Shown in pieces: positions 17,217-25,514 of a stretch of DNA of 64,000 nucleotides (position 1 is its first letter; each line of letters begins with the position of its first letter). This DNA comes from RGIG8124 sp045130665 (GTDB lineage Bacteria; Bacillota; Clostridia; Christensenellales; CAG-917). The notes under the pieces are model-generated. The model saw only the letters and a program-made list of their open reading frames with translations, was not told the DNA's origin and searched no databases. The stretch is taken from contig JBGUQC010000001.1 of NCBI GenBank assembly GCA_045130665.1, positions 152,419 to 216,418 on the forward strand, in the 5' to 3' direction. The position numbers and the translations under genes are program-made.

Positions 17217-18359
17217 ATGAAAACAATTATCTTTGGAGGATCATTTGATCCACCTCATGTAGAACATATCGAAATGTGCAAAGAAGCAGTTCGTGAATTC
17301 AATCCAGATAGGGTTGTAATTGTTCCTACATATTATCCACCATATAAAACTCAGGGTTATTTGCCTTTTGAAACGAGATGTGAGCTTTGTAAGGTCGCGT
17401 TTAAGGATATTTGTAAAGAAGTCATCATAGATGAAATAGAGAAGGATATGGAGGGCAGAAACTATGCTTCCATTATTCTTCCAATCTTGAAAGAGAAATA
17501 TGAAGACATAGCATATATCATCGGTGGAGACTCCTTAGAAAGATTTTATACATGGTATGAACCACAAAAAGTTGTTCAAACTTGTCCACTAATTGTTGTA
17601 CCAAGAAATCATTACAAAGATGTTAATGTCCTCATAGAAAAATATAAGAAAGAAATTGGTGGAGAATATCACGTTATTAACTATGTTGGAGATCATTGTT
17701 CTTCATCAATTTTAAAAGCAAAATTATTACTGCATATTGCAACAGATGAGGATATTCCTGCAAATGTTCTTGATTTTATCAAGAAAAACGGATTATTCGA
17801 TGAATATGATGCAATTTTGGAACAACTAAAGAGTTATCAAACAGATGATTTATTTAACCATTCAATTCAAGTTGCTTTAATGGCAGTAACTTTAAACACA
17901 AGAGCAGACCTAAGATTAGATTTTGAAAAAGTCTTTAAATCTGCTTTGCTTCATGACAACGCAAAACAAAGAAAGAGTATAGATGGTTTGGATGTTCCTG
18001 AGGATGCAATAGGAACACCAGTTTTGCATCAATTTTTGGGTGCAGAAAAAGCAAGAAGAGATTTCGGCATCGAAGATGAGGATATCTTAAATGGTATCCG
18101 TTACCATACAAGTGCAAAACCAAATATGACTTTGTTTGAAAAACTTATATACACAGCAGATAGTGTTTCAATGGACAGAGAATATGATCCAATTCCAAAA
18201 ATTAGAGAAGTTGTATTCAAAGATTTTAATGAAGGATTTCTTTGTGTCCTAAAACATACCTACGATTCGCTTATAAAAAGAGGCATACCTATATACAATT
18301 TGACCGAAAAAGCGTATAATTTCTATAGAAAAGATATGGAAAACATTCCATTGTTATAA
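17217..18359 (+). CDS. nadD-yqeK: Nicotinate-nucleotide adenylyltransferase fused to YqeK HD phosphohydrolase
   Basis: Residues 1-190 are NadD: IFGGSFDPPHVEHIEM is the nucleotidyltransferase motif, and IIGGDSLERFYTW the usual later signature. It adenylates nicotinate mononucleotide in NAD synthesis. Residues about 195-380 are a YqeK-type HD domain: HSIQVALMA, LLHDNAK with His246-Asp247, RYHTSAKPNMT and YTADSVSMDREY. YqeK proteins symmetrically hydrolyse Ap4A. The two genes are separate neighbours in Bacillus; here they form one continuous frame. rsfS follows after 15 nt. The HD motif reads HDNAK where HDIAK is usual, a minor change. Confidence 0.93.
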   Translation: MKTIIFGGSFDPPHVEHIEMCKEAVREFNPDRVVIVPTYYPPYKTQGYLPFETRCELCKVAFKDICKEVIIDEIEKDMEGRNYASIILPILKEKYEDIAYIIGGDSLERFYTWYEPQKVVQTCPLIVVPRNHYKDVNVLIEKYKKEIGGEYHVINYVGDHCSSSILKAKLLLHIATDEDIPANVLDFIKKNGLFDEYDAILEQLKSYQTDDLFNHSIQVALMAVTLNTRADLRLDFEKVFKSALLHDNAKQRKSIDGLDVPEDAIGTPVLHQFLGAEKARRDFGIEDEDILNGIRYHTSAKPNMTLFEKLIYTADSVSMDREYDPIPKIREVVFKDFNEGFLCVLKHTYDSLIKRGIPIYNLTEKAYNFYRKDMENIPLL

Positions 18360-18374
18360 AAAGGAGATACATAC

Positions 18375-18725
18375 ATGACATCAGAAGAATTAAGAAACAA
18401 AATTTGTGAAATTCTTGATGAAAACAAAGGAGTAAATATCAAAATAATAGACTTTGAAAACGAATCATCAGTTGCAGATTATTTTGTCATTTGTACCGCC
18501 ACAGGTGCTCCACACTTAAAAGCTCTAGCAGAAAATCTAGATGAAAAACTAGATAAAGAGTATGATACAAGACCAATCCATACCGAAGGTATGAGAGGTT
18601 CAAAATGGGCACTTTTAGACTATGGTTCAGTAATCGTTCATATATTTGAAGAAAATACCCGTATGTACTATTCAATTGAGACTTTGTGGGGAAACGGAAA
18701 GAACGTAACTGACTATACCAAATAA
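18375..18725 (+). CDS. rsfS: Ribosomal silencing factor RsfS
   Basis: A 116-residue YbeB/RsfS protein that binds ribosomal protein uL14 and blocks subunit joining in starvation. The signature region VADYFVICTATGAPHLKALAE and the later SKWALLDYGSVIVHIF are present. The start has AAGGAG at good spacing. The position after nadD-yqeK is conserved across Firmicutes. Confidence 0.96.
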   Translation: MTSEELRNKICEILDENKGVNIKIIDFENESSVADYFVICTATGAPHLKALAENLDEKLDKEYDTRPIHTEGMRGSKWALLDYGSVIVHIFEENTRMYYSIETLWGNGKNVTDYTK

Positions 18726-18736
18726 TAGGAGTTTTT

Positions 18737-19417
18737 ATGACTAATTTAGAAGCTATTTTGTCTAGGCATTCGGTTAGACAATATAAAGATGATCCAATAC
18801 CAGAAGATATCGCGGCTAAATTACAACAAGAAATCGATGACATAAATGCCGAAGGAAACATGAAATTCCAAATGGTATTAAACGATAGTGAAGCCTTTGA
18901 TTCCAAATTGGCTCACTATGGTAGTTTTTCTAATGTAAAGAATTACATTGGAATTATTGCAAAGAAAGCAAAGAATTTGGATGAAAAGGTAGGTTATTAT
19001 ACCGCAAGATTGGTTATTGCTGCTCAAAAGTTAGGACTTAATACATGTATTTGTGCTATGTCTTTCAGCAGAAAAGCATCCAAAGTTACTATGGAAAAAG
19101 AAGATAAATACCTTTTAGGTATTGCTATTGGATATGGCGTCACTCAAGGTGTTCAGCATAAGTGTAAACCAATAGAATCATTATGTGCTGTTGAGGAAGG
19201 TGAAATGCCAGAGTGGTTCCAAAATGGTATGAAAGCAGCAATGGCTGCGCCAACAGCAATTAATCAACAAAAATACAAAATCACTCTTAAAAAAGATGGA
19301 ACATGCAAGATTGAAGCTAAATTTGGTCCATGTTCTAAAATAGATTTAGGAATTGTTAAATATCACTTTGAAATAGGTGCAGAACCTCAAAAAGTGGTTT
19401 GGGTTGAAAAGGAATAA
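18737..19417 (+). CDS. TM1586-like nitroreductase family protein
   Basis: A 226-residue FMN-dependent nitroreductase-fold protein. RHSVRQYKDDPIPED at residues 9-23 is the standard FMN-binding start; the later GIAIGYGV and the C-terminal half (AMAAPTAINQQKYKITL) resemble the TM1586 branch, in which two half-modules make the fold within one chain. The physiological substrate is unknown. It lies in a run with rsfS and a zinc-ribbon membrane protein and has an AGGAG site. Confidence 0.83.
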   Translation: MTNLEAILSRHSVRQYKDDPIPEDIAAKLQQEIDDINAEGNMKFQMVLNDSEAFDSKLAHYGSFSNVKNYIGIIAKKAKNLDEKVGYYTARLVIAAQKLGLNTCICAMSFSRKASKVTMEKEDKYLLGIAIGYGVTQGVQHKCKPIESLCAVEEGEMPEWFQNGMKAAMAAPTAINQQKYKITLKKDGTCKIEAKFGPCSKIDLGIVKYHFEIGAEPQKVVWVEKE

Positions 19418-19418
19418 A

Positions 19419-20747
19419 ATGGAATTAGTTAACGCGATTTGTCCTAATTGTGGTGCTAGCCTCAATGTAGATGAAAATAAGGATGCTGCAATATGTCAAT
19501 ATTGCGGTTCTGCTTATATTGTCAAAAAGGCTATAGAAAAATATAACGTTAATTATATTAACCATACCACAAATAACATTAACGCAAATGTCGTTAATAT
19601 TGTGGATAATTCGGATGTCGAAAAGACAACAACAAGTGAAATTTACAAAGTAAAACCTCAAATAAGCGTTGATGAAATTAAGAGACAACTAATAGTTGAT
19701 TTAGCTCATAAAAAGGATATTCCTGCTGGTTTAGATAATATCACCTTTGGTGAGGTCCAAGAATCTTTTGAAAGAGTTATATATTATAGAGCAAGAATAG
19801 AATCCAGTTATTCTGTATCAATTGGTTATAAAGAAACAGAAACATATGTGGTACCAGAAAATAAACCTGATGGAACACAAGTTCTTGTTACAAAAACTAG
19901 AGAAAAGATTGCTTGGAGACCAATGTCTTCAACTTATACGGATGAAGATTGTAGTACGATTACAGAAGATCCAAACACATTTGTTTCAATTTATGATTTA
20001 GATGGCATTCCAGATGAGGACTTTGAAAAAGATGCAGATGAGCCATTTGCAAAATTAACATCTGAAGAAATATCACATATAAGATTAAGTTGTGATACAT
20101 CTGCATATTTTGGCATTTCTCGCAATCTTCCTGGGGATAAATATCAAGATTTAAGAACAAATACTATTTCTAATATTAGAGAAGTCGAAATATATAAAGT
20201 TCCTTGCTATACAATTAGTTATTCTTTGAATAATAAAGCATATAGCGTTAAGGTTGTAGCTGTTAAGAACTTTAAAATTAAAGATAAAAATGATTACGAT
20301 ATAATGCCAGAAGAACCATATGTTAACGAGAATGGTAAAAAGGAAAGAGTAATTTCAATTGTTTGTTGGCCATTCTTCTTTGACTTATTAATAGCATCCA
20401 TAATTACAACGGTTTATGTGCCATATGGATTTATTATGTTTTTCTTGCTTACGCTACCATTCCTAATAGCAGGAAACTTACTCGGTAGAAAATCTGTAAA
20501 ATTATATAACACCTATGTGGATGAATATAATGAAATAAAGCATAAAGAGAAACTAAGCATAATAGATGCTTCATTGAGTCATCAAGGATTTGCGGGATTA
20601 TCAGATGAAGAAAAATCTTCAATTGCAATTAGTACTTATAATAAGGCTGCAAGAAGATCTAGCGGTTGGATAATAGCTCTAACCGTAATAGGCTCAATTG
20701 CATTCGGGGTAAATGTATTTTCATTTATTTTGTATTGGGCAATATAA
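19419..20747 (+). CDS. Zinc-ribbon membrane protein of unknown function
   Basis: A 442-residue protein. An N-terminal zinc ribbon is formed by ICPNCG and ICQYCGSAY (residues about 6-29). A soluble region of about 270 residues follows, then two closely spaced helices (about 310-350) and one at the C-terminus. The frame is open from 19377, inside the preceding gene, but AAAAGG lies 6 nt before the ATG at 19419 and only this start puts the zinc ribbon at the N-terminus as in relatives. Function unknown; such proteins are common in gut Clostridia. Confidence 0.75.
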   Translation: MELVNAICPNCGASLNVDENKDAAICQYCGSAYIVKKAIEKYNVNYINHTTNNINANVVNIVDNSDVEKTTTSEIYKVKPQISVDEIKRQLIVDLAHKKDIPAGLDNITFGEVQESFERVIYYRARIESSYSVSIGYKETETYVVPENKPDGTQVLVTKTREKIAWRPMSSTYTDEDCSTITEDPNTFVSIYDLDGIPDEDFEKDADEPFAKLTSEEISHIRLSCDTSAYFGISRNLPGDKYQDLRTNTISNIREVEIYKVPCYTISYSLNNKAYSVKVVAVKNFKIKDKNDYDIMPEEPYVNENGKKERVISIVCWPFFFDLLIASIITTVYVPYGFIMFFLLTLPFLIAGNLLGRKSVKLYNTYVDEYNEIKHKEKLSIIDASLSHQGFAGLSDEEKSSIAISTYNKAARRSSGWIIALTVIGSIAFGVNVFSFILYWAI

Positions 20748-20762
20748 GTTATTAATTAGTCG

Positions 20763-20791
20763 TTGACTAATAAATAGTAGATTGATATTAT
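20763..20791 (+). promoter_or_regulatory. Promoter of the FMN-riboswitch transcript
   Basis: TTGACT (20763-20768), 17-nt spacer, TATTAT (20786-20791), leading into the riboswitch. Confidence 0.8.
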
Positions 20792-20799
20792 ATTTATAG

Positions 20800-20903
20800 T
20801 TTTGGGGCGAGGTGCAAGTCCTCACCGGCAGTATAGTCTGCGAGCACGAAAGTGTTGAAAAGGTGAAATTCCTTTACCGACAGTTAAAGTCTGGATGGGA
20901 AAA
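20800..20903 (+). promoter_or_regulatory. FMN riboswitch (RFN element)
   Basis: Shows the RFN signatures in order: AGGTGCAAGTCCTCACCGGC, a second arm with CGAGC, AGGTGAAATTCCTTTACCGA, then CAGTTAAAGTCTGGATGGGA. TTTT at 20800 pairs with AAAA at 20900 to close the junction. It binds flavin mononucleotide and would switch off the downstream ribU-tsaE-tsaB-rimI transcript when flavin is plentiful. Confidence 0.96.
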
Positions 20904-20930
20904 GCAAAATATTTAATATTATTACTTTTT

Positions 20931-20961
20931 TCAAGAAGCTCCACCAAAGGAGTCTTTTTTT
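20931..20961 (+). terminator. Riboswitch expression platform overlapping the ribU ribosome binding site
   Basis: CTCC and GGAG around ACCAAA form a hairpin extended by AGA/TCT, followed by seven T residues that end just before the ATG at 20962. The 3' arm is the AAGGAG Shine-Dalgarno itself, so the same hairpin could end transcription and hide the ribosome binding site. Confidence 0.7.
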
Positions 20962-22092
20962 ATGAAAAAATTAACACTTGGCAAACCTTTTGCAAGAAAA
21001 TCTGGCGCATGGGTTGCAAAAATGGCAATCATGGTGGCTTTATCATTCGTTTTGTATTATCTTGGCCACTATATCAAAATACCAATCTTTCCATCATTCT
21101 TGGATTTCCAAATTTCTGAATTACCAGCATTATTTGCAGGTTTTTCAATGGGACCAGTATCTGGATGCTTGGTTATTATCATTAAATGTGCTTTAAAATT
21201 ACCATTATCTTCTACAGCATTCGTTGGTGAATTAACAGATATGCTCTTAGGCGTTTCTTTCGTTTTGCCAGCATCTTTGCTATATAGATTTATAAAGAGT
21301 AAAAAGAGCGCATTATATGGAATGTTGATTTCAACTATCATTGCAACAGCCGTTGCAGTTTTAATTAACAGATATATATCTGTTCCTTTCTATGTAAACT
21401 TCTATTTTCATGGAAATACAGAAGTATTAGTTAACGCATTATTGGTTCCAGTATATCCAAAAGCAACTGTAGATAACTTCTGGGGTTGGTATTTAGGATG
21501 TGCTGTAGTTCCATTTAACCTTTTAAGATATATCGTTGTTTCAGTTATAACATTCTTATTCTATAAGAGATTATCAAAGATCTTGCATTGGGATGGAACA
21601 TCATTTAAAAAGAAACAAGATAATGAGGATACCGAAACTTTGGAATATTTGTTAGATGAGAACGGAGATTTCTATGCAAAATCTGTAGACGATACAAATT
21701 TATTAGCTCTCGCGCTCTCTAAAGAGCTTCAGGGCAACGAAAAGATAATTCTTGAAGGTGAACTTGGTGCGGGCAAAACAACGTTTACAAAGGGTTTAGC
21801 AAAGGCATTAGGCGTTGAAGATGAGGTAACAAGTCCAACATTCACAATTATGAACCAATATCTTGGTGGAAAATATCCACTTTATCATCTTGATATGTAC
21901 CGTATTGAAAAAGAAGAAGATATTTATGAATTGGGCGTAGAAGATGAGATAGATAATGGTATTACCATTATTGAGTGGAATAAATTACAATCGTTGACTG
22001 GCAAAATTATTGTTGTTAAAATAGATGTGCTAGATGAAAATAGTAGAAAATTCAATATAAAGGAACAACAAGATGACGTATCTGGCAATTGA
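20962..22092 (+). CDS. ribU-tsaE: RibU-like riboflavin ECF S-component fused to TsaE
   Basis: A continuous 376-residue frame with two unrelated domains. Residues 1-205 are an ECF transporter substrate-binding component with about six membrane helices; LPALFAGFSMGPVSGCLV and ALKLPLSSTAFVGELTD are RibU features, and the FMN riboswitch supports riboflavin as substrate. Residues about 225-376 are TsaE, the ATPase of tRNA t6A37 synthesis: Walker A GELGAGKT at 266-273, then SPTFTIMNQY and YHLDMYRI. A charged linker (about 207-245) joins them. A TTG codon at 21640 (residue 227) preceded by GAGG could in principle start a separate TsaE. tsaB follows with a 20-nt overlap. Confidence 0.93.
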   Translation: MKKLTLGKPFARKSGAWVAKMAIMVALSFVLYYLGHYIKIPIFPSFLDFQISELPALFAGFSMGPVSGCLVIIIKCALKLPLSSTAFVGELTDMLLGVSFVLPASLLYRFIKSKKSALYGMLISTIIATAVAVLINRYISVPFYVNFYFHGNTEVLVNALLVPVYPKATVDNFWGWYLGCAVVPFNLLRYIVVSVITFLFYKRLSKILHWDGTSFKKKQDNEDTETLEYLLDENGDFYAKSVDDTNLLALALSKELQGNEKIILEGELGAGKTTFTKGLAKALGVEDEVTSPTFTIMNQYLGGKYPLYHLDMYRIEKEEDIYELGVEDEIDNGITIIEWNKLQSLTGKIIVVKIDVLDENSRKFNIKEQQDDVSGN

Positions 22093-22639
22093 TACAACAA
22101 ATTCAATCCTAAACGTAGTTTTAAGAAAAGACGATAAATTATATCATTTTGAGAAAAAGATGGAGAAAACTGAACATTCTTCATCTTTAATGCCAGCTAT
22201 AGAATCCATTATTAATGAAGCAAATGTCGAAATAAAAGATATTGATTATTTTGCAGTTAATGTTGGTCCTGGATCTTTTACTGGAATTAGAATAGGTGTT
22301 GCATCTATGACAGCACTCTCATACGCGAATAACGCGAAACGCGTTGCATATAAGACATTTGAATTAATTGCTCTTAAAAGAGCAACATGCACCGTTTCAG
22401 TGGATGCAGGACATGGAAATATCTATATTGCTAATTGTAAAGATGGAGAAATTTTAGATACATCATTTATTGAAGCTGGTGAAAATATTGATTTATCTCA
22501 AGCTTTTTCTGATCCTTTAATTGAAACTTATCTTGCAATTGATGAGGTCGTTATGAAAAAAATCTCAAAAAATGACCTTGTTTCCGTTTTTGAACCTTTT
22601 TATATGAGAAAATCTCAAGCAGAGAGGAATGAAAAATGA
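22073..22639 (+). CDS. tsaB: tRNA t6A synthesis protein TsaB
   Basis: An inactive ASKHA-fold partner that scaffolds TsaD and TsaE in t6A37 synthesis. MTYLAIDTTNSILNVVL is the N-terminus and NVGPGSFTGIRIGV the family signature. At 188 residues it is shorter than the usual 220-240, mainly in the C-terminal domain. An AAGGA site lies inside the end of ribU-tsaE. tsaD is not in this window. rimI overlaps by 4 nt. Confidence 0.93.
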   Translation: MTYLAIDTTNSILNVVLRKDDKLYHFEKKMEKTEHSSSLMPAIESIINEANVEIKDIDYFAVNVGPGSFTGIRIGVASMTALSYANNAKRVAYKTFELIALKRATCTVSVDAGHGNIYIANCKDGEILDTSFIEAGENIDLSQAFSDPLIETYLAIDEVVMKKISKNDLVSVFEPFYMRKSQAERNEK

Positions 22640-23067
22640 GATTTGCTCCACTTGCATATGAACATTTAGACCAAATGGTTGAAATGGAAAAGGAGGCTTT
22701 TGCTTCTCCTTGGACTAAAAATATGTTCATTCCTGAATTATCTCATCCTTACGCTCATTACATTGTTTATCTAAATGGCGATGAAGTTGTTGCATATGCT
22801 GGTTATCATAATGTTGTAGATGAAGCTCATATCACAAATGTTGTTGTTAAGAAAGATTATCGTGGAAAGGGAATAGGCAGTTTTGTGATGTCAAGATTGA
22901 TTGATGATGCAAGATTAGTGGGTCTAAAAAGGATGACTCTTGAGGTTCAAACAGACAATATTGGAGCTATAAAAATGTACGAATCTTTTGGTTTTAAAAC
23001 CGAAGGAACAAGAAAAAATTATTACGAAGGAATCCATGACGCATATATCATGTGGAAGGATTTATAG
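22636..23067 (+). CDS. rimI: Ribosomal protein S18-alanine N-acetyltransferase
   Basis: A 143-residue GNAT acetyltransferase. The acetyl-CoA loop is VVVKKDYRGKGIGS, followed by LEVQTDNIGAIKMYESFGF, a RimI hallmark. tsaE-tsaB-rimI is a conserved order in Firmicutes. It ends the riboswitch-controlled operon; the following 200 nt carry no gene. Confidence 0.93.
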   Translation: MRFAPLAYEHLDQMVEMEKEAFASPWTKNMFIPELSHPYAHYIVYLNGDEVVAYAGYHNVVDEAHITNVVVKKDYRGKGIGSFVMSRLIDDARLVGLKRMTLEVQTDNIGAIKMYESFGFKTEGTRKNYYEGIHDAYIMWKDL

Positions 23068-23210
23068 ACCTTAAAAATACCCAAACTATTTTAATTTTTA
23101 CCACTTTTTATAATACTTTTAGGCCGATTTTGGGCTAAAATGGCGTATTTTGGCCACTTTTTGACCATTTTGGGATGTATGAAAATTTTTCGCGTATGTG
23201 TGATTAATAC

Positions 23211-23239
23211 TTGAAAAAAACTTATTATTAGTGTAAAAT
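23211..23239 (+). promoter_or_regulatory. icd promoter
   Basis: TTGAAA (23211-23216), 17-nt spacer, TAAAAT (23234-23239). The start codon at 23277 has a good AGGAG site. Confidence 0.75.
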
Positions 23240-23276
23240 ATTTCACGATAAAAAATAATTTTAGGAGATTTTCTAA

Positions 23277-24470
23277 ATGGCAAAAATTCAAATGGTTACA
23301 CCTCTCGTCGAAATGGACGGAGATGAGATGACAAGAGTTTTATGGAAATGGGTTAAAGAAATTTTAATTGAACCATATGTTGAATTAAACACAGAATATT
23401 ATGATCTTTCAATTCAAAATCGTGATGCAACAGATGATAAGGTAACAGAGAAAGCAGCTAACGCATGTTTAAAATATGGTGTTGGTGTAAAATGTGCTAC
23501 CATCACACCTAATGCACAAAGAGTTGAAGAATTCAAACTCAAGAAAATGTGGCCATCTCCAAATGCTACAATCAGAGCAATTATGGATGGAACAGTTTTC
23601 CGTGCTCCAATATTAGTTGAGGGTATTACTCCATTAGTTCCAACATGGATTCGTCCTATTTATATTGCAAGACATGCATACGGTGATGTTTATAAGGGAG
23701 TTGAAATGTCTGTTGCTGGAGGAGAAGCAAAGCTTGTTACAGATAGAGGTAATAAAGTTGTATTCGATTTCGGTGAGAAAACAGGTATTGTTCAAGCTAT
23801 ACACAACACAGATGATTCTATTAAATCATTTGCTCGTAGCTGTTTCACATATGCTCTTGAAGAAAAATTAGACCTTTGGTTCTCAACAAAAGATACCATT
23901 TCTAAGATTTATGACCATAGATTCAAAGACATATTCCAAAACATTTATGATACAGAGTATCATGATAAGTTCGAAGAAGCAGGAATTACATATTTCTACA
24001 CATTAATTGATGATGCAGTAGCAAGAGTAATGCGTTCTAATGGTGGATTCATTTGGGCTCTTAAGAATTATGATGGAGATGTAATGTCTGATATGATCGC
24101 TACAGCATTTGGATCACTTGCTATGATGACATCTATTTTGGTTTCACCAACTGGTTCATTTGAATATGAAGCAGCACACGGAACAGTAACACGTCACTTC
24201 AGAAAATACGAAGCAGGTGAGGAAACATCAACAAACTCAGTTGCAACTATCTTCGCATGGACAGGCGCATTAAAGAAACGTGGTGAATTAGATAGCAACC
24301 AAGAACTCCAAGACTTTGCAACAGCAGTTGAAGTCGCAACAATTGAAACAATTGAAAGCGGTACAATGACAAAAGATTTAGCATCTCTCTTTAAGAAAGA
24401 AGGTGTTGAAATTAAGATTGCAAATTCTAAGGAATTTATTGAAGCAATTGCTGCAAATATCAAGCTCTAA
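23277..24470 (+). CDS. icd: NADP-dependent isocitrate dehydrogenase, eukaryote-like type
   Basis: A 397-residue enzyme of the IDH subfamily otherwise typical of eukaryotic cytosolic and mitochondrial enzymes. Features are VEMDGDEMTRVLW at the N-terminus, the substrate loop MWPSPNATIRAIMDGTVFR, GWIRPIYIARHAYGD-like IRPIYIARHAYGD, and the NADP-site stretch EAAHGTVTRH. It oxidatively decarboxylates isocitrate to 2-oxoglutarate. It is monocistronic with its own promoter and terminator. With the citrate synthase near 60 kb it fits an oxidative half-TCA route to glutamate; aconitase is not seen here. Confidence 0.95.
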   Translation: MAKIQMVTPLVEMDGDEMTRVLWKWVKEILIEPYVELNTEYYDLSIQNRDATDDKVTEKAANACLKYGVGVKCATITPNAQRVEEFKLKKMWPSPNATIRAIMDGTVFRAPILVEGITPLVPTWIRPIYIARHAYGDVYKGVEMSVAGGEAKLVTDRGNKVVFDFGEKTGIVQAIHNTDDSIKSFARSCFTYALEEKLDLWFSTKDTISKIYDHRFKDIFQNIYDTEYHDKFEEAGITYFYTLIDDAVARVMRSNGGFIWALKNYDGDVMSDMIATAFGSLAMMTSILVSPTGSFEYEAAHGTVTRHFRKYEAGEETSTNSVATIFAWTGALKKRGELDSNQELQDFATAVEVATIETIESGTMTKDLASLFKKEGVEIKIANSKEFIEAIAANIKL

Positions 24471-24499
24471 AATTATTATTAATTTTAATAAAAAAAAAG

Positions 24500-24525
24500 A
24501 AGTGAGGGTTTGCCTCACTTTTTTA
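24500..24525 (+). terminator. Bidirectional terminator between icd and the convergent gene
   Basis: AAGTGAGG/CCTCACTT, an 8-bp perfect stem, is flanked by an A run upstream and a T run downstream, so it can serve both strands. Confidence 0.9.
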
Positions 24526-25314
24526 ATTCTTTGCAAGTATGTAATCGCCTTCGATTTTTATCACATCTTTATAGGCTTCAGGGATGTAAATTCTAATTTG
24601 AGATTTGTATTTATTATCCTCAAAAATAAACCAGAACATGTTGTCTAATGCTTCATGTTTTCTTGGAGAATCTGTTTCAGTCAAACTAAGTTTTCCACCA
24701 GCTTCTGGCTTTAAAACAATTTGGTCTACATAAGAAGAATATCCCTTAAATGAAACCCAATTATCATTGCCACCATAAATTACAACTGCAGTTTTATCAC
24801 TAAGATTAATGTTAATAGTTGCAACATCTGTGCATGGTACATAATTTTCATAAGTTGTTGTTTCTTTGGAAGTGTAATAACCATTAGCTGCCTTAAAATC
24901 ATCTGCAGCAATTCTCCAACTTGTTTTCTTTAATGAACCATAAGCTATTGATGTAAACATCAATACAGCACCAATTATTACTAATGCAAGTGCTATATTT
25001 GTGAACTTAATAAAGTCTTTAACTACAGACCATGTGGATACTTTTTCTGTTTTGGTTTTAGTTTCAACTAGTTTGTCTTTCTTTATCTTTTTGTCATAGA
25101 AATAACTAAAGCAGGCAAGTGATATGCCTAAGCAAATAATGGATACTCCAAATATAACAATTGGAACTAATGGCTTGAATGCAATTGCACTGGCGATTCC
25201 ATAAATAAAAAAGAGAATAAATCCAAGTGCAAAAATGATAAATAGAGATAGTCCAATATAAGACATCACATTAACATATTTTTCGTCAGATCTAAGCTCT
25301 TTCAAATTTTTCAT
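24523..25314 (-). CDS. Membrane protein of unknown function
   Basis: About 263 residues with two N-terminal helices (SYIGLSLFIIFALGFILFFI and LVPIVIFGVSIICLGISLAC), a short basic cytoplasmic loop (KKIKKDKLVETK), a third helix (IALALVIIGAVLMFTSIAYG) and an external C-terminal beta-rich domain of about 140 residues. I do not recognise the family. The frame is open to 25350, but a promoter (TTGAGA at 25350-25345, 17 nt, TATTAA at 25327-25322) lies inside that extension and puts transcription start about at the ATG at 25314; no Shine-Dalgarno is present, so it may be leaderless. Confidence 0.65.
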   Translation of the reverse strand: MKNLKELRSDEKYVNVMSYIGLSLFIIFALGFILFFIYGIASAIAFKPLVPIVIFGVSIICLGISLACFSYFYDKKIKKDKLVETKTKTEKVSTWSVVKDFIKFTNIALALVIIGAVLMFTSIAYGSLKKTSWRIAADDFKAANGYYTSKETTTYENYVPCTDVATININLSDKTAVVIYGGNDNWVSFKGYSSYVDQIVLKPEAGGKLSLTETDSPRKHEALDNMFWFIFEDNKYKSQIRIYIPEAYKDVIKIEGDYILAKN

Positions 25315-25437
25315 ACTCATATTAATACCACAAAAATAAGATTTTCTCAATTAATTTTTATGCCTAAATTTTGGCAAAATAAGCATTCTAACCGCATCAA
25401 TCAAAAATTGGGCGGAAAAATTTTCAATTTTTAGGTG

Positions 25438-25466
25438 TTTACAAGCGAAGATTAATATGCTATAAT
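25438..25466 (+). promoter_or_regulatory. Promoter of the GH36-ylmE-sepF-lspA-rluD operon
   Basis: TTTACA (25438-25443), 17-nt spacer, TATAAT (25461-25466). A good AAGGGG site lies before the GH36 ATG. Confidence 0.8.
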
Positions 25467-25514
25467 TGCTAGGAAAATATTTATAGATAAATATCTTACT
25501 AAAAGGGGATTATT

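Noticed and set aside
20895..21196. Short plus-strand frames near the FMN riboswitch
   Set aside because: They lie in the riboswitch 3' end and out of frame in ribU, with no ribosome site fitting them.
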